This document shows positions 52,480-61,049 of a DNA stretch of 64,000 nt, piece by piece; position 1 is the first letter of the stretch, and each line of letters begins with the position of its first letter. The position numbers and the translations under genes were made by a program. Below the pieces are notes generated by a model. It was not told the origin of the DNA. It worked only from the letters and a program-made list of their open reading frames with translations, and made no database searches. The DNA is taken from the NCBI RefSeq assembly GCF_014170305.1, contig NZ_LZZT01000038.1, positions 1 through 64,000 on the forward strand, written 5' to 3'. The stretch is from Achromobacter sp. UMC71 (GTDB lineage: Bacteria > Pseudomonadota > Gammaproteobacteria > Burkholderiales > Burkholderiaceae_B).

Positions 52480-52929
52480 TTGGCCAATAAAAAGACGACC
52501 GCAACATCGGTGTCCGCCGCTACGACGGCCCCCCGCCTGCTGTCCGGCGGCAATCCGCAAATTCCCAAAGGCGAGGGCGATGCGCCGGTGCAGGCGTATA
52601 TCGATGCCATGCCCGGTTGGAAAAGCGAGGTTGGGCGCCGCCTGGATGTCCTGATCAGTCAGGCCGTGCCCGGCGTGCATAAAGCGGTGAAGTGGAATTC
52701 GCCCTTGTACGGCATGGCGGGCCAGGGCTGGTTTCTGGGCGTGCATTGCTTCACCAAGTACATCAAGGTAGCGTTCTTTCGCGGCACGTCATTGCAGCCG
52801 GTGCCGCCGGGAACGTCCAAGAGCCAGGACACCCGCTATCTGGATATCCGCGAAGGCGATGCGCTGGACGAGGCCCGGTTCCTGGCCTGGGTGAAGCAGG
52901 CCAGCGAGCTACCGGGCGAACGCATGTAG
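52480..52929 (+). CDS. DUF1801 domain-containing protein
   Basis: A 149-residue protein of the YdhG/DUF1801 fold: VQAYIDAMPGWKSEVGRRLD, HKAVKWNSPLYG and YIKVAFFRG are the family core. The start is TTG 52480, supported by GGGAGAC eight bases upstream; no ATG is available. The family is of uncertain function, with proposed ligand-binding. The 242 bases upstream hold no gene. Confidence 0.82.
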   Translation: MANKKTTATSVSAATTAPRLLSGGNPQIPKGEGDAPVQAYIDAMPGWKSEVGRRLDVLISQAVPGVHKAVKWNSPLYGMAGQGWFLGVHCFTKYIKVAFFRGTSLQPVPPGTSKSQDTRYLDIREGDALDEARFLAWVKQASELPGERM

Positions 52930-53037
52930 CGCGGCAGCTTGCGGTTGGCGCGGCACGCAAGGGAAATCCGTGCAGGAGCCTGACCTCGCGCGATCGGCAT
53001 GCCCACGTGGACGAACATTGCGGGCGGGTTGGCCGGC

Positions 53038-53964
53038 CTATCCGCCCGGATGCCTTTCCACCGGGGCATGTTCCTCCATCAATTCCGCCACCCACTCAAT
53101 GAACACCCGCAGCTTGGCGCTGACGTGCCGGTTGGGCGGGTAGGCGATGTAGAGGGGCATGGGGTCCAGCCGCCAGTCTTCGAACAGCGGCGTCAGTTCG
53201 CCGCGCGCCGCGTGCTCGCGCGCCATGTAGTCGGGCAGCCACAGCACGCCCATGCCGGCCAGGCCAGCCGCCAGGTAGGCGTTGCCGTCGTCCATCGCTA
53301 CGATGTAGCGGCCCTGCGCGTGCACGCTTTCGTCGCCGCGGCGCATGGCGTAGGGCAGCGGCTTGCCGGTGCGCGACCAGAGAAAGCCGACGATGCGGTG
53401 GTGGGAGTCTTCCAGGTCGGCCGGGTGGGCGGGCGTGCCAGCGTGTCGCAGGTAGCTGGGCGCGGCGTAGACGCGCAGTTGCAGGTCGCCGATACGGCGG
53501 GCGATGAGGGACTGGTCGGTCAGTTCGCCGCCGCGCACGACGCAGTCGACGTTCTCGCCGATGATGTCCACGATCCGGTCGCTGACGCCCATGTCCAGCT
53601 GAATGTCGGGGTAGCGCGCATGGAAGGCGGGCAAGGCAGGGGCCAGGATCATGCGCGCCAGCGGGCTGGGCACGTCGACCCGCAGCCGGCCGCGCGGCAC
53701 GGCCGCGGCGCTGGACAGGCTGGTCTCGGCGTCGTCCATGTCGGCCAACAGGCGCAGCACGCGTTCGTAGTAGACGGCGCCGTCGGCGGTGACGTTGACC
53801 TTGCGGGTTGTGCGGTTCAACAGCCGCACGCGCAGCCGCGCTTCCAACTGCTGTACCAACTGGGTAACGCTGGTCTTGCTCATGTGCAGGGTGTCGGCCG
53901 CCTTGGTGAAACTGCCGGTTTCCACGACGCGGGCAAATGCCTGCATGGCATCGAAACGGTCCAT
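53038..53964 (-). CDS. LysR-family transcriptional regulator
   Basis: A 308-residue LysR protein of the AaeR/DmlR-like type (MDRFDAMQAFARVVETGSFT, DTLHMSKTSVTQLVQQLEAR; RPLLNRTTRKV-like segment LLNRTTRKVNVTADG). ATG 53964 has GGAG six bases upstream. It is divergent from the RidA-family gene at 54099, with a perfect inverted repeat in the gap. Confidence 0.91.
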   Translation of the reverse strand: MDRFDAMQAFARVVETGSFTKAADTLHMSKTSVTQLVQQLEARLRVRLLNRTTRKVNVTADGAVYYERVLRLLADMDDAETSLSSAAAVPRGRLRVDVPSPLARMILAPALPAFHARYPDIQLDMGVSDRIVDIIGENVDCVVRGGELTDQSLIARRIGDLQLRVYAAPSYLRHAGTPAHPADLEDSHHRIVGFLWSRTGKPLPYAMRRGDESVHAQGRYIVAMDDGNAYLAAGLAGMGVLWLPDYMAREHAARGELTPLFEDWRLDPMPLYIAYPPNRHVSAKLRVFIEWVAELMEEHAPVERHPGG

Positions 53965-53987
53965 CGCCACTCCAGGATCTTGGGGAT

Positions 53988-54006
53988 TGTTTGTATTTTA
54001 CAAACA
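53988..54006. promoter_or_regulatory. Perfect 8-bp inverted repeat, LysR operator candidate
   Basis: TGTTTGTA and TACAAACA flank TTT. The site lies 24 bases upstream of the LysR start and in the divergent gap to the RidA-family gene, so it can serve both promoters. Confidence 0.65.
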
Positions 54007-54098
54007 GTGATGGGCAGTATTACCCGTTTATCGCCCGCCGAGGGGGCCGTAGAGTGCCTGCATGATCAATGCGGGCCCACGCCCATAGGAGAGATGGA

Positions 54099-54497
54099 AT
54101 GACAACGCGTGACGTGGTATTCCCGGCGGGACGCCAGGCGCTGTACGAGCGCAACCGGTATTCCCCGGCGATCCGGTCCAATGGTTTCCTGTTCGTGTCG
54201 GGCCAGGTGGGCAGCCGCGAGGACGGTTCAAAGGAGCCCGATCTGCAAACCCAGGTACGCCGGGCGTTCGACAACCTGAACGCGATCCTGAAGGCAGCGG
54301 GCAGCACGTTCGATGACGTGGTGGACGTGACGGTGTTCATGGTGGATCCGGCGTCCAGGTTCGAAACCATCTGGAAGATCGTGCCCGAATACTGGGGCCA
54401 GGCGCCGCATCCGACGCTGACGGCGGTGGGGGTGACGTGGCTGTACGGTTTTGACTTCGAGATCAAAGTCATCGCGAAGGTGCCCGACGGCGGGTAG
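54099..54497 (+). CDS. RidA-family protein
   Basis: A 132-residue Rid-family protein (ALYERNRYSPAIRSNGFLFV, SGQVGSREDGS, NLNAILKAAGSTFDDVVDVT). Members of this subgroup often accompany a LysR regulator of the type encoded next door. TAGGAGAG precedes ATG 54099. A bidirectional terminator follows. A deaminase or thiol-adduct role is possible but unproven. Confidence 0.88.
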   Translation: MTTRDVVFPAGRQALYERNRYSPAIRSNGFLFVSGQVGSREDGSKEPDLQTQVRRAFDNLNAILKAAGSTFDDVVDVTVFMVDPASRFETIWKIVPEYWGQAPHPTLTAVGVTWLYGFDFEIKVIAKVPDGG

Positions 54498-54524
54498 CCG
54501 TTAGCGGACAAGGGCGGACAAGAC

Positions 54525-54552
54525 AAAGGCGCCCCGAGGGGCGCCTTTGCCG
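54525..54552. terminator. Bidirectional terminator between RidA and 54571 genes
   Basis: AAAGGCGCCCC (54525-54535) pairs perfectly with GGGGCGCCTTT (54538-54548) around GA. The T-run side exists on both strands, serving the plus-strand RidA gene and the converging minus-strand gene at 54571. Confidence 0.8.
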
Positions 54553-54570
54553 TTGCGCGGGAAGCGGGGA

Positions 54571-56109
54571 TTAACCGCGGGCGCGGGCTACGGCCTGGGC
54601 CAGGTCTTCCTGCTTGCGGATCAAGGCGGCCTCGATCTGGTCGCGCGGGGTCTTGGTGTCCTTGAGCGGGGCATCCAGGTCCGCGGCGCGCAGCAGTTCC
54701 ATCAGGTCACGGCTGCGGGTCTGGGTGGACGGAATCGCGCTTTGGTCGACCAGCTTTCCCTTGACGAACTTGGAGACCGTGGTGGACAGCGTGCTGGTCT
54801 CGGTGAACGAGGCGCGGGCCAGCTTGCCGTCTTCGTAGCCGATGTCGGTCTTGTTCTCGTAGTTGTCGCGGATTTGGTAGAAGGCGTAGTTCTGCGAATC
54901 CGGGTCCGTGGTCAGGTTCAGCTTCTGATCCAGCGACAGCGCGCGATGGAAGCTGGCGCTCAGCGACGACTGCTGCTGTTGCGTGATGGCCAGGTCGAAC
55001 TGCGGGCGGCCGCTGCTGCGGGTGTTCTGCGAAGTCTGGTACGAGAACGTGTCCAGTTCGCGCGGCTGAGCCGGGTTGGACGCGATGGGCGCCTGGTTGA
55101 CCGAGGCGGAGAAGTCGGCCAGACCGGACAGCATGGTGCGGTGAACGTCGGCGGGCGCGCCCAGGCGGTTGGTGGTGCCCTGGGGCGACCAGGCGCCATA
55201 GCTGCGATGCAGGTCCGAGAAACCTTGCTTGAAGTACGACATCAGGGCGGCATCGCCTTCGCCGCGCTTCTGGGCGCTGTCGAATTTGCCGAGGTAGCTG
55301 TCGATGGCCGCGGATTGCTGCTGGGCGCTGCCGAATTGGCTGGGCTTGCTGACGTCGACGTTGATCTGGGCGGAACCGGCCAGGGTCTTGACGGTCAGCG
55401 CGCGCTGGCCGGCATCGGCCTGGAACTTGAAGCTGACCTGGTCCGGGCCTTCGGCGCCGACGGTGGCTTCCAGCGATACCGACGACAGGACATTGGTGTC
55501 GATCTTGGACAACGCGCTCAGGGCCAGCTTGGGCGGCACCGACGCCAGGCCGTCAACGGCGTCCTGGAACGATTTGGACAAGCCGGCGATGGCATTGCGC
55601 TCGGCCTCGGTGAGCTTGGCATCGCCCACGTCGATCTGCACGGCCAGGCCCTTTGCATTGCTGTCGAGCGTGACGTTGACCTTGGCGCCGCTGGCGGTGG
55701 TGATGCGCAGCGCCACCGAGTTGTCCGCCTGGGCTTGGGCCTGGGGGCCATCCACGCCGTCCACGGCCGCGGCCGAGCGCGTCGCCGGGACCGATTGCGA
55801 GTAGTTGCCGCCATCGGTCTGCAAGCGCGACAGCAGCGCGGCGGCAAGACCCTTGAACTGACCGGTCAGGGACGACGAGCGGACGTTGTCCGACATCAGC
55901 GGCGACAGGGCGTCGGGTTCCTGCACCGGGTTGGCGGACAGCGTGTTGGGCGAATAGGTCAGCACGCCGGCCGATTGCTGGCCCAGCGTGACCGAGGTTG
56001 ATGCGGGCGGTTCGGGGCTGCGGTTGACGTTGGTAACGCGGGACACGCCGCTCGCCGGCGCTTGCGGCGCGATGACGAGCGGGGGCAGTGAAGAGGAGAT
56101 CGTAGTCAT
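54571..56109 (-). CDS. Large protein of unknown function, no domain recognised
   Basis: A 512-residue protein with no signal peptide, membrane segment or cysteine. The first 75 residues are Pro/Ser/Thr-rich and probably disordered (SSSLPPLVIAPQAPASGVSR). Next comes a beta-rich region (ALRITTASGAKVNVTLDSNA) followed by a long helical part, Ser/Gln-rich, ending in RKQEDLAQAVARARG. The composition (low Cys, disordered N-terminus, many Ser/Gln/Asn) is like secreted or surface-associated proteins, but no secretion locus is adjacent. ATG 56109 is used; the upstream 24 bases in frame add no support. Confidence 0.7.
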   Translation of the reverse strand: MTTISSSLPPLVIAPQAPASGVSRVTNVNRSPEPPASTSVTLGQQSAGVLTYSPNTLSANPVQEPDALSPLMSDNVRSSSLTGQFKGLAAALLSRLQTDGGNYSQSVPATRSAAAVDGVDGPQAQAQADNSVALRITTASGAKVNVTLDSNAKGLAVQIDVGDAKLTEAERNAIAGLSKSFQDAVDGLASVPPKLALSALSKIDTNVLSSVSLEATVGAEGPDQVSFKFQADAGQRALTVKTLAGSAQINVDVSKPSQFGSAQQQSAAIDSYLGKFDSAQKRGEGDAALMSYFKQGFSDLHRSYGAWSPQGTTNRLGAPADVHRTMLSGLADFSASVNQAPIASNPAQPRELDTFSYQTSQNTRSSGRPQFDLAITQQQQSSLSASFHRALSLDQKLNLTTDPDSQNYAFYQIRDNYENKTDIGYEDGKLARASFTETSTLSTTVSKFVKGKLVDQSAIPSTQTRSRDLMELLRAADLDAPLKDTKTPRDQIEAALIRKQEDLAQAVARARG

Positions 56110-56204
56110 GTCTGCGGTATTCCAGGCGGGCAACAGCTGCCCAGTGATCGTGCCGGGGATATTCAGAATGACTAACGGCAGGCGCGGTGGAAAATTAATG
56201 GGCC

Positions 56205-56360
56205 GCGCGATTTATTATTTGCCGCCGCGATTATCTTTGGCGGGGAAATAATGTCGACAAAACGATGGCTGTGCCGAAACTGAATGCCGTGGATGCAAGC
56301 GCATGAATTACGCCGGTTCCGCGGTTATTTTGCCGGGCACGCCCGCGCGATTATTTGACG
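56205..56360. repeat. Four related short motifs in an AT-richer intergenic region
   Basis: Motifs with the form CGCG(A/G)TTAT-(T/C)TTTG-(C/G)CGG recur at 56205-56222, 56227-56241, 56320-56335 and 56346-56360, the last overlapping the lipoprotein stop. They lie in the 241-base gap between the unknown 54571 gene and the lipoprotein gene, the likely promoter of the former. The function is unknown; a regulator site is possible. Confidence 0.35.
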
Positions 56361-56911
56361 GCGTAATTGCGCGCTTCGTTTTCGCCGGCCCATTTGCGCA
56401 GCGCACCGATGAATTCCGGGCAGACGTTGCCGTCCACGGTGGACCCGACGATGACGCTGTCTTTCATGCGCATCAGCACCTTGCACTCATAGACGCGCGA
56501 ACGGTTCTGCATGTAGCCGGTGCTGCTTTGCTGGAAGACCGGCGTGGCCGCGGTGGTGTTGGTGGCGGGAATCATGCCCACGACCTGCTGGTTGGTGCCG
56601 GTGACGACCCATTCCTGGTAGGGCGCGGTCTGATAGTCGGACCATTCCAATTCCATCGTGTTGCCGATGGCGCGCTTCCTGGACGGTTCGCCCAGCGCGG
56701 CGATGGCGTCGTTGATGCTGCGGCCTTCCATGTTGCGGGCGACGTTGACGCTGGGCGAAAACGACAGGCCTTCGGAGAAGACTTTGCCCAGCGAGGGCAG
56801 GGCCGAGCTGCCCCCGGTGGGCATCGGGGCGCAACCGGCCAGACTGGCGGCGGCCAGGATGGCGGTCAGCAACAGTGGCCGGCGAACGTAAGGGTGCAAT
56901 AGCGGCGTCAT
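56351..56911 (-). CDS. Putative outer-membrane lipoprotein
   Basis: A 186-residue lipoprotein: type II signal peptide with lipobox LAGC (Cys near residue 27) after LLLTAILAAAS. The mature part contains SINDAIAALGEPSRKRAIGN followed by MELEWSDYQT, which recalls the SmpA/OmlA-type fold seen in BamE, by eye only, then a C-terminal part with two cysteines. ATG 56911 fits the signal. Upstream to 57207, 296 bases hold no gene. Confidence 0.75.
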   Translation of the reverse strand: MTPLLHPYVRRPLLLTAILAAASLAGCAPMPTGGSSALPSLGKVFSEGLSFSPSVNVARNMEGRSINDAIAALGEPSRKRAIGNTMELEWSDYQTAPYQEWVVTGTNQQVVGMIPATNTTAATPVFQQSSTGYMQNRSRVYECKVLMRMKDSVIVGSTVDGNVCPEFIGALRKWAGENEARNYAVK

Positions 56912-57207
56912 GGTGTGCAGTCGGTGCTCCGTGGCGGTGGACCCCTGTAAGGGCAAGCGGGCGCTCAACGCGTTTGTTTCTCTTCGTGACAGGTGCGTTG
57001 CCTGGCGGAATGCGCGAGCGTTGCCAAGGGCTGACAGCTCGCTTAAGAAAAGTCCGCCATTTTTACCGGAAAACGGGGTCGGCTTCGTGCTGAGAGGTGT
57101 GAAATTTGTTACTCAATATGCCTGCGCGGGCTTTGCTAGGGGACGGAGCGGGTTGATTGCTTTGCTAAGATCGTGCCCGCTAAATCCCTTCGATCCGGAA
57201 ACCGACG

Positions 57208-58044
57208 ATGATGCCTGCCCGATTCATGCCGATAATCCGCACCGTATTCGCCGCCCTGGCGTTGATGACGGGTTTGTTTTCCGCGGCCGCGCACGCCGAC
57301 ACGCTGTATGGCGGTATCGCCACAGATGGTAAACACGCCAAGATCTACTGGGCGCTGCCCGAGGACTCGGGCAAAGAGGCCGAGGCGGCGGGGGTGGCCG
57401 AATGCCGGCGCGCCGGCGGCAAGGACTGCAAGTCCCTGAGCTGGTTTTCGGACAGCTGCATGGTGTATGCGCGCGGCCTCACGTCCAATGACCTGTTCCC
57501 CGGCAACAGCGTGTCGCCTGAGATGGCGGCCAAGAAGGCCATGCGCCGCTGCACGGCGGGCAGCCCGGACGGCAAGTGCCGCCTGGCGACGATGCCGCTA
57601 TGCGTGGGCCCGGGCTACAGCGCCGAGGACCTGCAGGCGCCCAAGACCGCGACGCCTGCCCAGCTGGAAGCGTTGTCGGCCAAGCTGAACGATCGCGAAT
57701 ACTGGGGCGCCATCGCCGAGCAGGACTCCGGCGGTTTGAGCTATGCCGACGGCTATCCCAACGAAAAGGACGCGATCGGCAAACTGCTGGACTGGGAAGA
57801 CTGCAAGGGCTGCACCAAGGTGCTGACCTACAAGGACAGCTGCGTCGGCCTGGCCTGGGCCAAGGGCAGCGAGGGCCGCGGCACCGGCTTCACGGCGCTG
57901 GACCCGGACCCGAAGCGCGCGCGCGATGCGGCCCGCAATACCTGCAGCGCCAAGACCGGCGCACCGAACTGCGTAGCGATGGTGCGCTGCTCGGGCCGCG
58001 CCTATATCGACGGCTATGCCGGCATGGACGAAAAGCCCAACTGA
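57208..58044 (+). CDS. Exported protein with two DUF4189 repeats
   Basis: A 278-residue exported protein with signal peptide (FAALALMTGLFSAAAHA). Two similar domains follow: YGGIATDGKHAKIYWALPED (from about residue 34) and WGAIAEQDSGGLSYADGYPN (from about residue 169). Each carries the DUF4189 pattern of AE--GV-EC followed by a Cys-rich turn and conserved aromatic residues. Eleven or so cysteines suggest disulfides. The ligand is unknown. The start may be either of two adjacent ATGs at 57208. Confidence 0.83.
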   Translation: MMPARFMPIIRTVFAALALMTGLFSAAAHADTLYGGIATDGKHAKIYWALPEDSGKEAEAAGVAECRRAGGKDCKSLSWFSDSCMVYARGLTSNDLFPGNSVSPEMAAKKAMRRCTAGSPDGKCRLATMPLCVGPGYSAEDLQAPKTATPAQLEALSAKLNDREYWGAIAEQDSGGLSYADGYPNEKDAIGKLLDWEDCKGCTKVLTYKDSCVGLAWAKGSEGRGTGFTALDPDPKRARDAARNTCSAKTGAPNCVAMVRCSGRAYIDGYAGMDEKPN

Positions 58045-58182
58045 GACGGCTTGAGGTAGCCGGCGCGGCAAGTCATGCGCGCGCCTGCCGGGCCGAGTTC
58101 GCGGCCGGCCCTTTCCGCGTCAATACCCCCTGGCCAGGTCCGCCCCTTCGGCGCCACCAACGCCTGACCAGGTCTTTCCCGC

Positions 58183-59175
58183 CTACTTGTCCAGCCAGGG
58201 CGCCTGCTGCCACAGCTGCTGGAATTCCGCTTCTCCCGCCGCGAGTTCCTTGGCGTATTCGGGCGGCGCCAGATAGCGTAGCGGCGCGAACATGGCCTTG
58301 GCTTTGGTCTGGAACTCCGGGTCGTCCACGCTGCGCCTGACGGCTTGCACGAGCTTGTCGCGCACGTCGGCGGGCAGGCCCTTGGGCGCAGCCAGGCCGC
58401 GCAATGACGCCAGTTCGAAGTCGTAGCCCTGTTCCTTGAAGGTGGGGACGTCGGGCAGCGCGGCCGAACGGGTTTTGCCCATCTGACCCAGGAAGCGCAG
58501 CGGCGTGCCGCCTTTCTGGTACTGCAACGCCTCGCCCACATTGATCGCGCCGATGGTGATTTCGCCGCCGGCGAGCGCGCCGCGCACTTCGCCGGCTCCC
58601 TTGTACGGAATATGGCTCAACTGCGTCGACGAGGCCCGCTCGAATTTCAGCATGGCCAAGTGGTCGTCGGAGCCCGTGCCGGTGGTGCCGACCGTGACCT
58701 TGCCCGGGTTCTGCTTGGCGTAGGCCGACAGATCGGCCAGCGTCTTCATCGGATTGTCCTTGAGCACGCTGAACGCACCCGGATCGTCGATCAAATTACC
58801 CAGCAGATCGTAGCTCTGCCAGGTGAAGCTGGACTTGCGCTCGATCGGGATGGTCAGCAGGTTGGGCGTGTTGATGAAGCCGATGGTGTAGCCGTCAGGT
58901 TGGGCCCGCGCCAGTTCGGTGAAGCCGATGGCGCCGCCCGCGCCGGGGCGGTTCAGCACCACGATGCGGGCGTCGTTGCCCAGATATTTCTGCAGATACG
59001 GCGCCATCATCCGCGCCACCAGGTCGGTGCCGCCGCCGGGTCCATAGGACACGATCAGGTTGATGGGGCGTTCCGGGTAGCCGGCGGCCGGGACAGCGGC
59101 GGCGTAAAGGCTGGCGCAAGCCAGGGCGGCGCCCGCCAGCCTGCGCAGGGCTTGGCGTGTGTTGCGGTGTTGCAT
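58183..59175 (-). CDS. Bug-family substrate-binding protein
   Basis: Periplasmic TctC/Bug receptor, 330 residues: signal peptide LAGAALACASLYAAAVPAAG, then INLIVSYGPGGGTDLVARMM, VLNRPGAGGAIG, AQPDGYTIGFI, LSHIPYKGAGEVRG and LPDVPTFKEQGYDF. It is the last gene of an operon with the D-2-hydroxyacid dehydrogenase and RraA-like genes (51 bases from the former), so its ligand is probably the hydroxyacid or keto-acid they process. Confidence 0.92.
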   Translation of the reverse strand: MQHRNTRQALRRLAGAALACASLYAAAVPAAGYPERPINLIVSYGPGGGTDLVARMMAPYLQKYLGNDARIVVLNRPGAGGAIGFTELARAQPDGYTIGFINTPNLLTIPIERKSSFTWQSYDLLGNLIDDPGAFSVLKDNPMKTLADLSAYAKQNPGKVTVGTTGTGSDDHLAMLKFERASSTQLSHIPYKGAGEVRGALAGGEITIGAINVGEALQYQKGGTPLRFLGQMGKTRSAALPDVPTFKEQGYDFELASLRGLAAPKGLPADVRDKLVQAVRRSVDDPEFQTKAKAMFAPLRYLAPPEYAKELAAGEAEFQQLWQQAPWLDK

Positions 59176-59226
59176 GGTTGTCTCCTCGCGGTGCGTATCG
59201 TCGGCGGGGTCGCCGCGATTTTTTTT

Positions 59227-60258
59227 CTATGTCAGGGCGGCGATGCGTGCTGCGGCGATCGGCCAGACTTCAGGGTTGATCAGTTGCGGCGGCCGTTCGC
59301 CGCGCAGCATCGCCAGCAGCTGGTTGGCCGATGAACGCGCCACATTGCGGCGGGCTTCGTGGGTGACGCCGGCGGTGTGAAAGGTCGCCACCACGTTAGG
59401 CAGCGCCAGCAGCGGTGCGTCGTGCGGGGGCGGTTCGTGTTGCCACACGTCCAGCCCGGCGCCGCGCAGATGGCCGCCGCGCAGGGCGTCCAGCAGGGCG
59501 TCTTCGTCGTGAATGCCGCCGCGCGCGGTGGACACAAACACCGCGCCCGCTTTCATGGCGGCGAAGGCGCGGGCATCGAACAGGCCGCGGGTCGAGGCGT
59601 CCAGCGGGCAATGCAGCGACACGATGTCGGATTGCGCCAGTAAATCGGCCAGGGTAGCGGGCTGCGCGCCGCGGCTGCGTATCGTGTCGTCGTCCAATAG
59701 CGGATCGTGGGCCAGCACGCGCAGGCCGAAGCCATGAGCGATCTGCGCCACGCGGGTACCGATCTGCCCCAGGCCCACCAGGCCGAGGGTGCCGCCGTGG
59801 ATTTCGTGGCCCATCAGGTCTTCGCGCGAGAAGCCCGTGTCGTGCCGCAGGCGCTGGTGCGACTCGACCACGCGGCGCTGCACGGCCAGCAGCAGGGCGT
59901 AGGTGTGCTCGGCCACCGACGCCGCGTTGGCGCCGGCCTGGTTGACCACGGCGATGCCGGCGCGGGTGCAGGCGGCCACATCCACCGTGTCATAACCCGC
60001 GCCGCCCGAGGACACGACCATCAATTCCGGGCATTGCGCGATCAGTTCAGGTCCCACGAACCATTGCCGCGGCAGTTCATCTTTGGCGGCGGACACGTGA
60101 TAGGCATGGGCGGTGCGCAGGCCTGCCCGCGTGCGGGCGTCGTCGCCGCGGACGGGCAGCACCGACAGCGCGACGCCGGGAGCCGCGCCGATGATCTGGT
60201 CGAACGCCGGATCCAGCCATAGGTCCAGACGGCAAAGCCGGGCGCGGCGCGCGTTCAC
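59227..60258 (-). CDS. D-2-hydroxyacid dehydrogenase family protein
   Basis: A 343-residue NAD(P)-dependent dehydrogenase that interconverts a 2-hydroxyacid and a 2-keto-acid. The nucleotide-binding motif GLVGLGQIGTRVAQIA is near residue 160. The catalytic Arg lies in STARGGIHDEDAL, the Glu in DVWQHEPPP and the His in TFHTAGVTHEA. The start overlaps the RraA-like gene by four bases. The co-encoded Bug receptor and LysR gene indicate catabolic use. Confidence 0.89.
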   Translation of the reverse strand: MNARRARLCRLDLWLDPAFDQIIGAAPGVALSVLPVRGDDARTRAGLRTAHAYHVSAAKDELPRQWFVGPELIAQCPELMVVSSGGAGYDTVDVAACTRAGIAVVNQAGANAASVAEHTYALLLAVQRRVVESHQRLRHDTGFSREDLMGHEIHGGTLGLVGLGQIGTRVAQIAHGFGLRVLAHDPLLDDDTIRSRGAQPATLADLLAQSDIVSLHCPLDASTRGLFDARAFAAMKAGAVFVSTARGGIHDEDALLDALRGGHLRGAGLDVWQHEPPPHDAPLLALPNVVATFHTAGVTHEARRNVARSSANQLLAMLRGERPPQLINPEVWPIAAARIAALT

Positions 60259-60923
60259 AGCACGCCTCGGGCTTTGAGCGCGGCATCGACCCAGCGGCGG
60301 TCCAGGGCGCCGCGTTCGATGTCCTGCAGGATGGCGGCTTCGGCGGCGGCGATGGCGCGCACCCGTTCGGCGATGGCGGGCGCCTGGTCCGGCCGGATGG
60401 CCAACAGGCCATCGGCGTCGCCGATCAGCAGGTCGCCGGGCAACACCACCATGCCGTCGACGCTGACGGGCACGTTGATCGCGCCGGGGCCGTCCTTGTA
60501 GGGGCCGCGGTGCGCGACGCCCCGGGCGAAGACGGGCAGGTCGCCGGCCGCCAAGGTGTCGCTGTCACGGACCGCGCCGTCGATGACGAAGCCCGCCAGC
60601 CCGCGCTTGGCGGCCCAGCCGGCCATGATCTCGCCGATGATGGCGTTGTGGGTATCGCCGCCGGCGTCCACCACGATGACGTCGCCGGGTGCGGCCATGT
60701 CGATGGCCTTGTGCACCATCAGGTTGTCGCCCGGCCGGGTCTGCACGGTGAAGGCTCGACCCAGAATGCGGCGCGAGCGGTGCAGCGGGCGTAGCGCGGA
60801 TGTGCCGACCGTGCGGCTCATGGCGTCGCTGATGTTGGCGACCGCCAGGTCGCGGTAGGCGAGCAGCGTGTCGCGGTCGGGCCCGGGCGGGCAGTCGTGC
60901 AGGGTGAAGCCAAAGTCCGGCAT
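60255..60923 (-). CDS. RraA-family protein (HMG/CHA-aldolase-like)
   Basis: A 222-residue member of the RraA/HMG-aldolase fold: AVANISDAMSRTVGT, GRAFTVQTRPGDNL, GEIMAGWAAKRGLAGFVIDG followed by AVRDSDTL (the Arg-Asp active-site pair) and DADGLLAIRP. It is the first gene of the operon with the dehydrogenase and the Bug receptor. A retro-aldol or decarboxylase reaction yielding pyruvate from a 4-carboxy-2-oxo acid is the expected chemistry. Confidence 0.85.
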   Translation of the reverse strand: MPDFGFTLHDCPPGPDRDTLLAYRDLAVANISDAMSRTVGTSALRPLHRSRRILGRAFTVQTRPGDNLMVHKAIDMAAPGDVIVVDAGGDTHNAIIGEIMAGWAAKRGLAGFVIDGAVRDSDTLAAGDLPVFARGVAHRGPYKDGPGAINVPVSVDGMVVLPGDLLIGDADGLLAIRPDQAPAIAERVRAIAAAEAAILQDIERGALDRRWVDAALKARGVL

Positions 60924-60984
60924 GTCGCGAAGGTCTCCGTCAGGGGTGAGTGCCAGGGGCGACTCTACCCAGCGGCTATCGCGA

Positions 60985-60998
60985 GATAAAGCGAATAA
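60985..60998 (-). promoter_or_regulatory. Half-site similar to the LysR box in front of the RraA operon
   Basis: GATAAAGCGAATAA shares the ATAAAG half-site and the CGCTTTAT core (opposite strand) with the perfect box at 62011-62025, and lies in the AT-richer stretch upstream of the RraA-like gene. It may be a second target of the LysR protein encoded at 61050, which would then control both sides. Confidence 0.4.
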
Positions 60999-61049
60999 TT
61001 TGACTGCTTATAAAACGCTTTTTGGAAAGTTTTGGGGTCCGCGGCGACA

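Noticed and set aside
56912-57207. Possible small gene between the lipoprotein and DUF4189 genes
   Set aside because: Short frames of basic composition only; the stretch looks like promoter and leader DNA for the two flanking genes.
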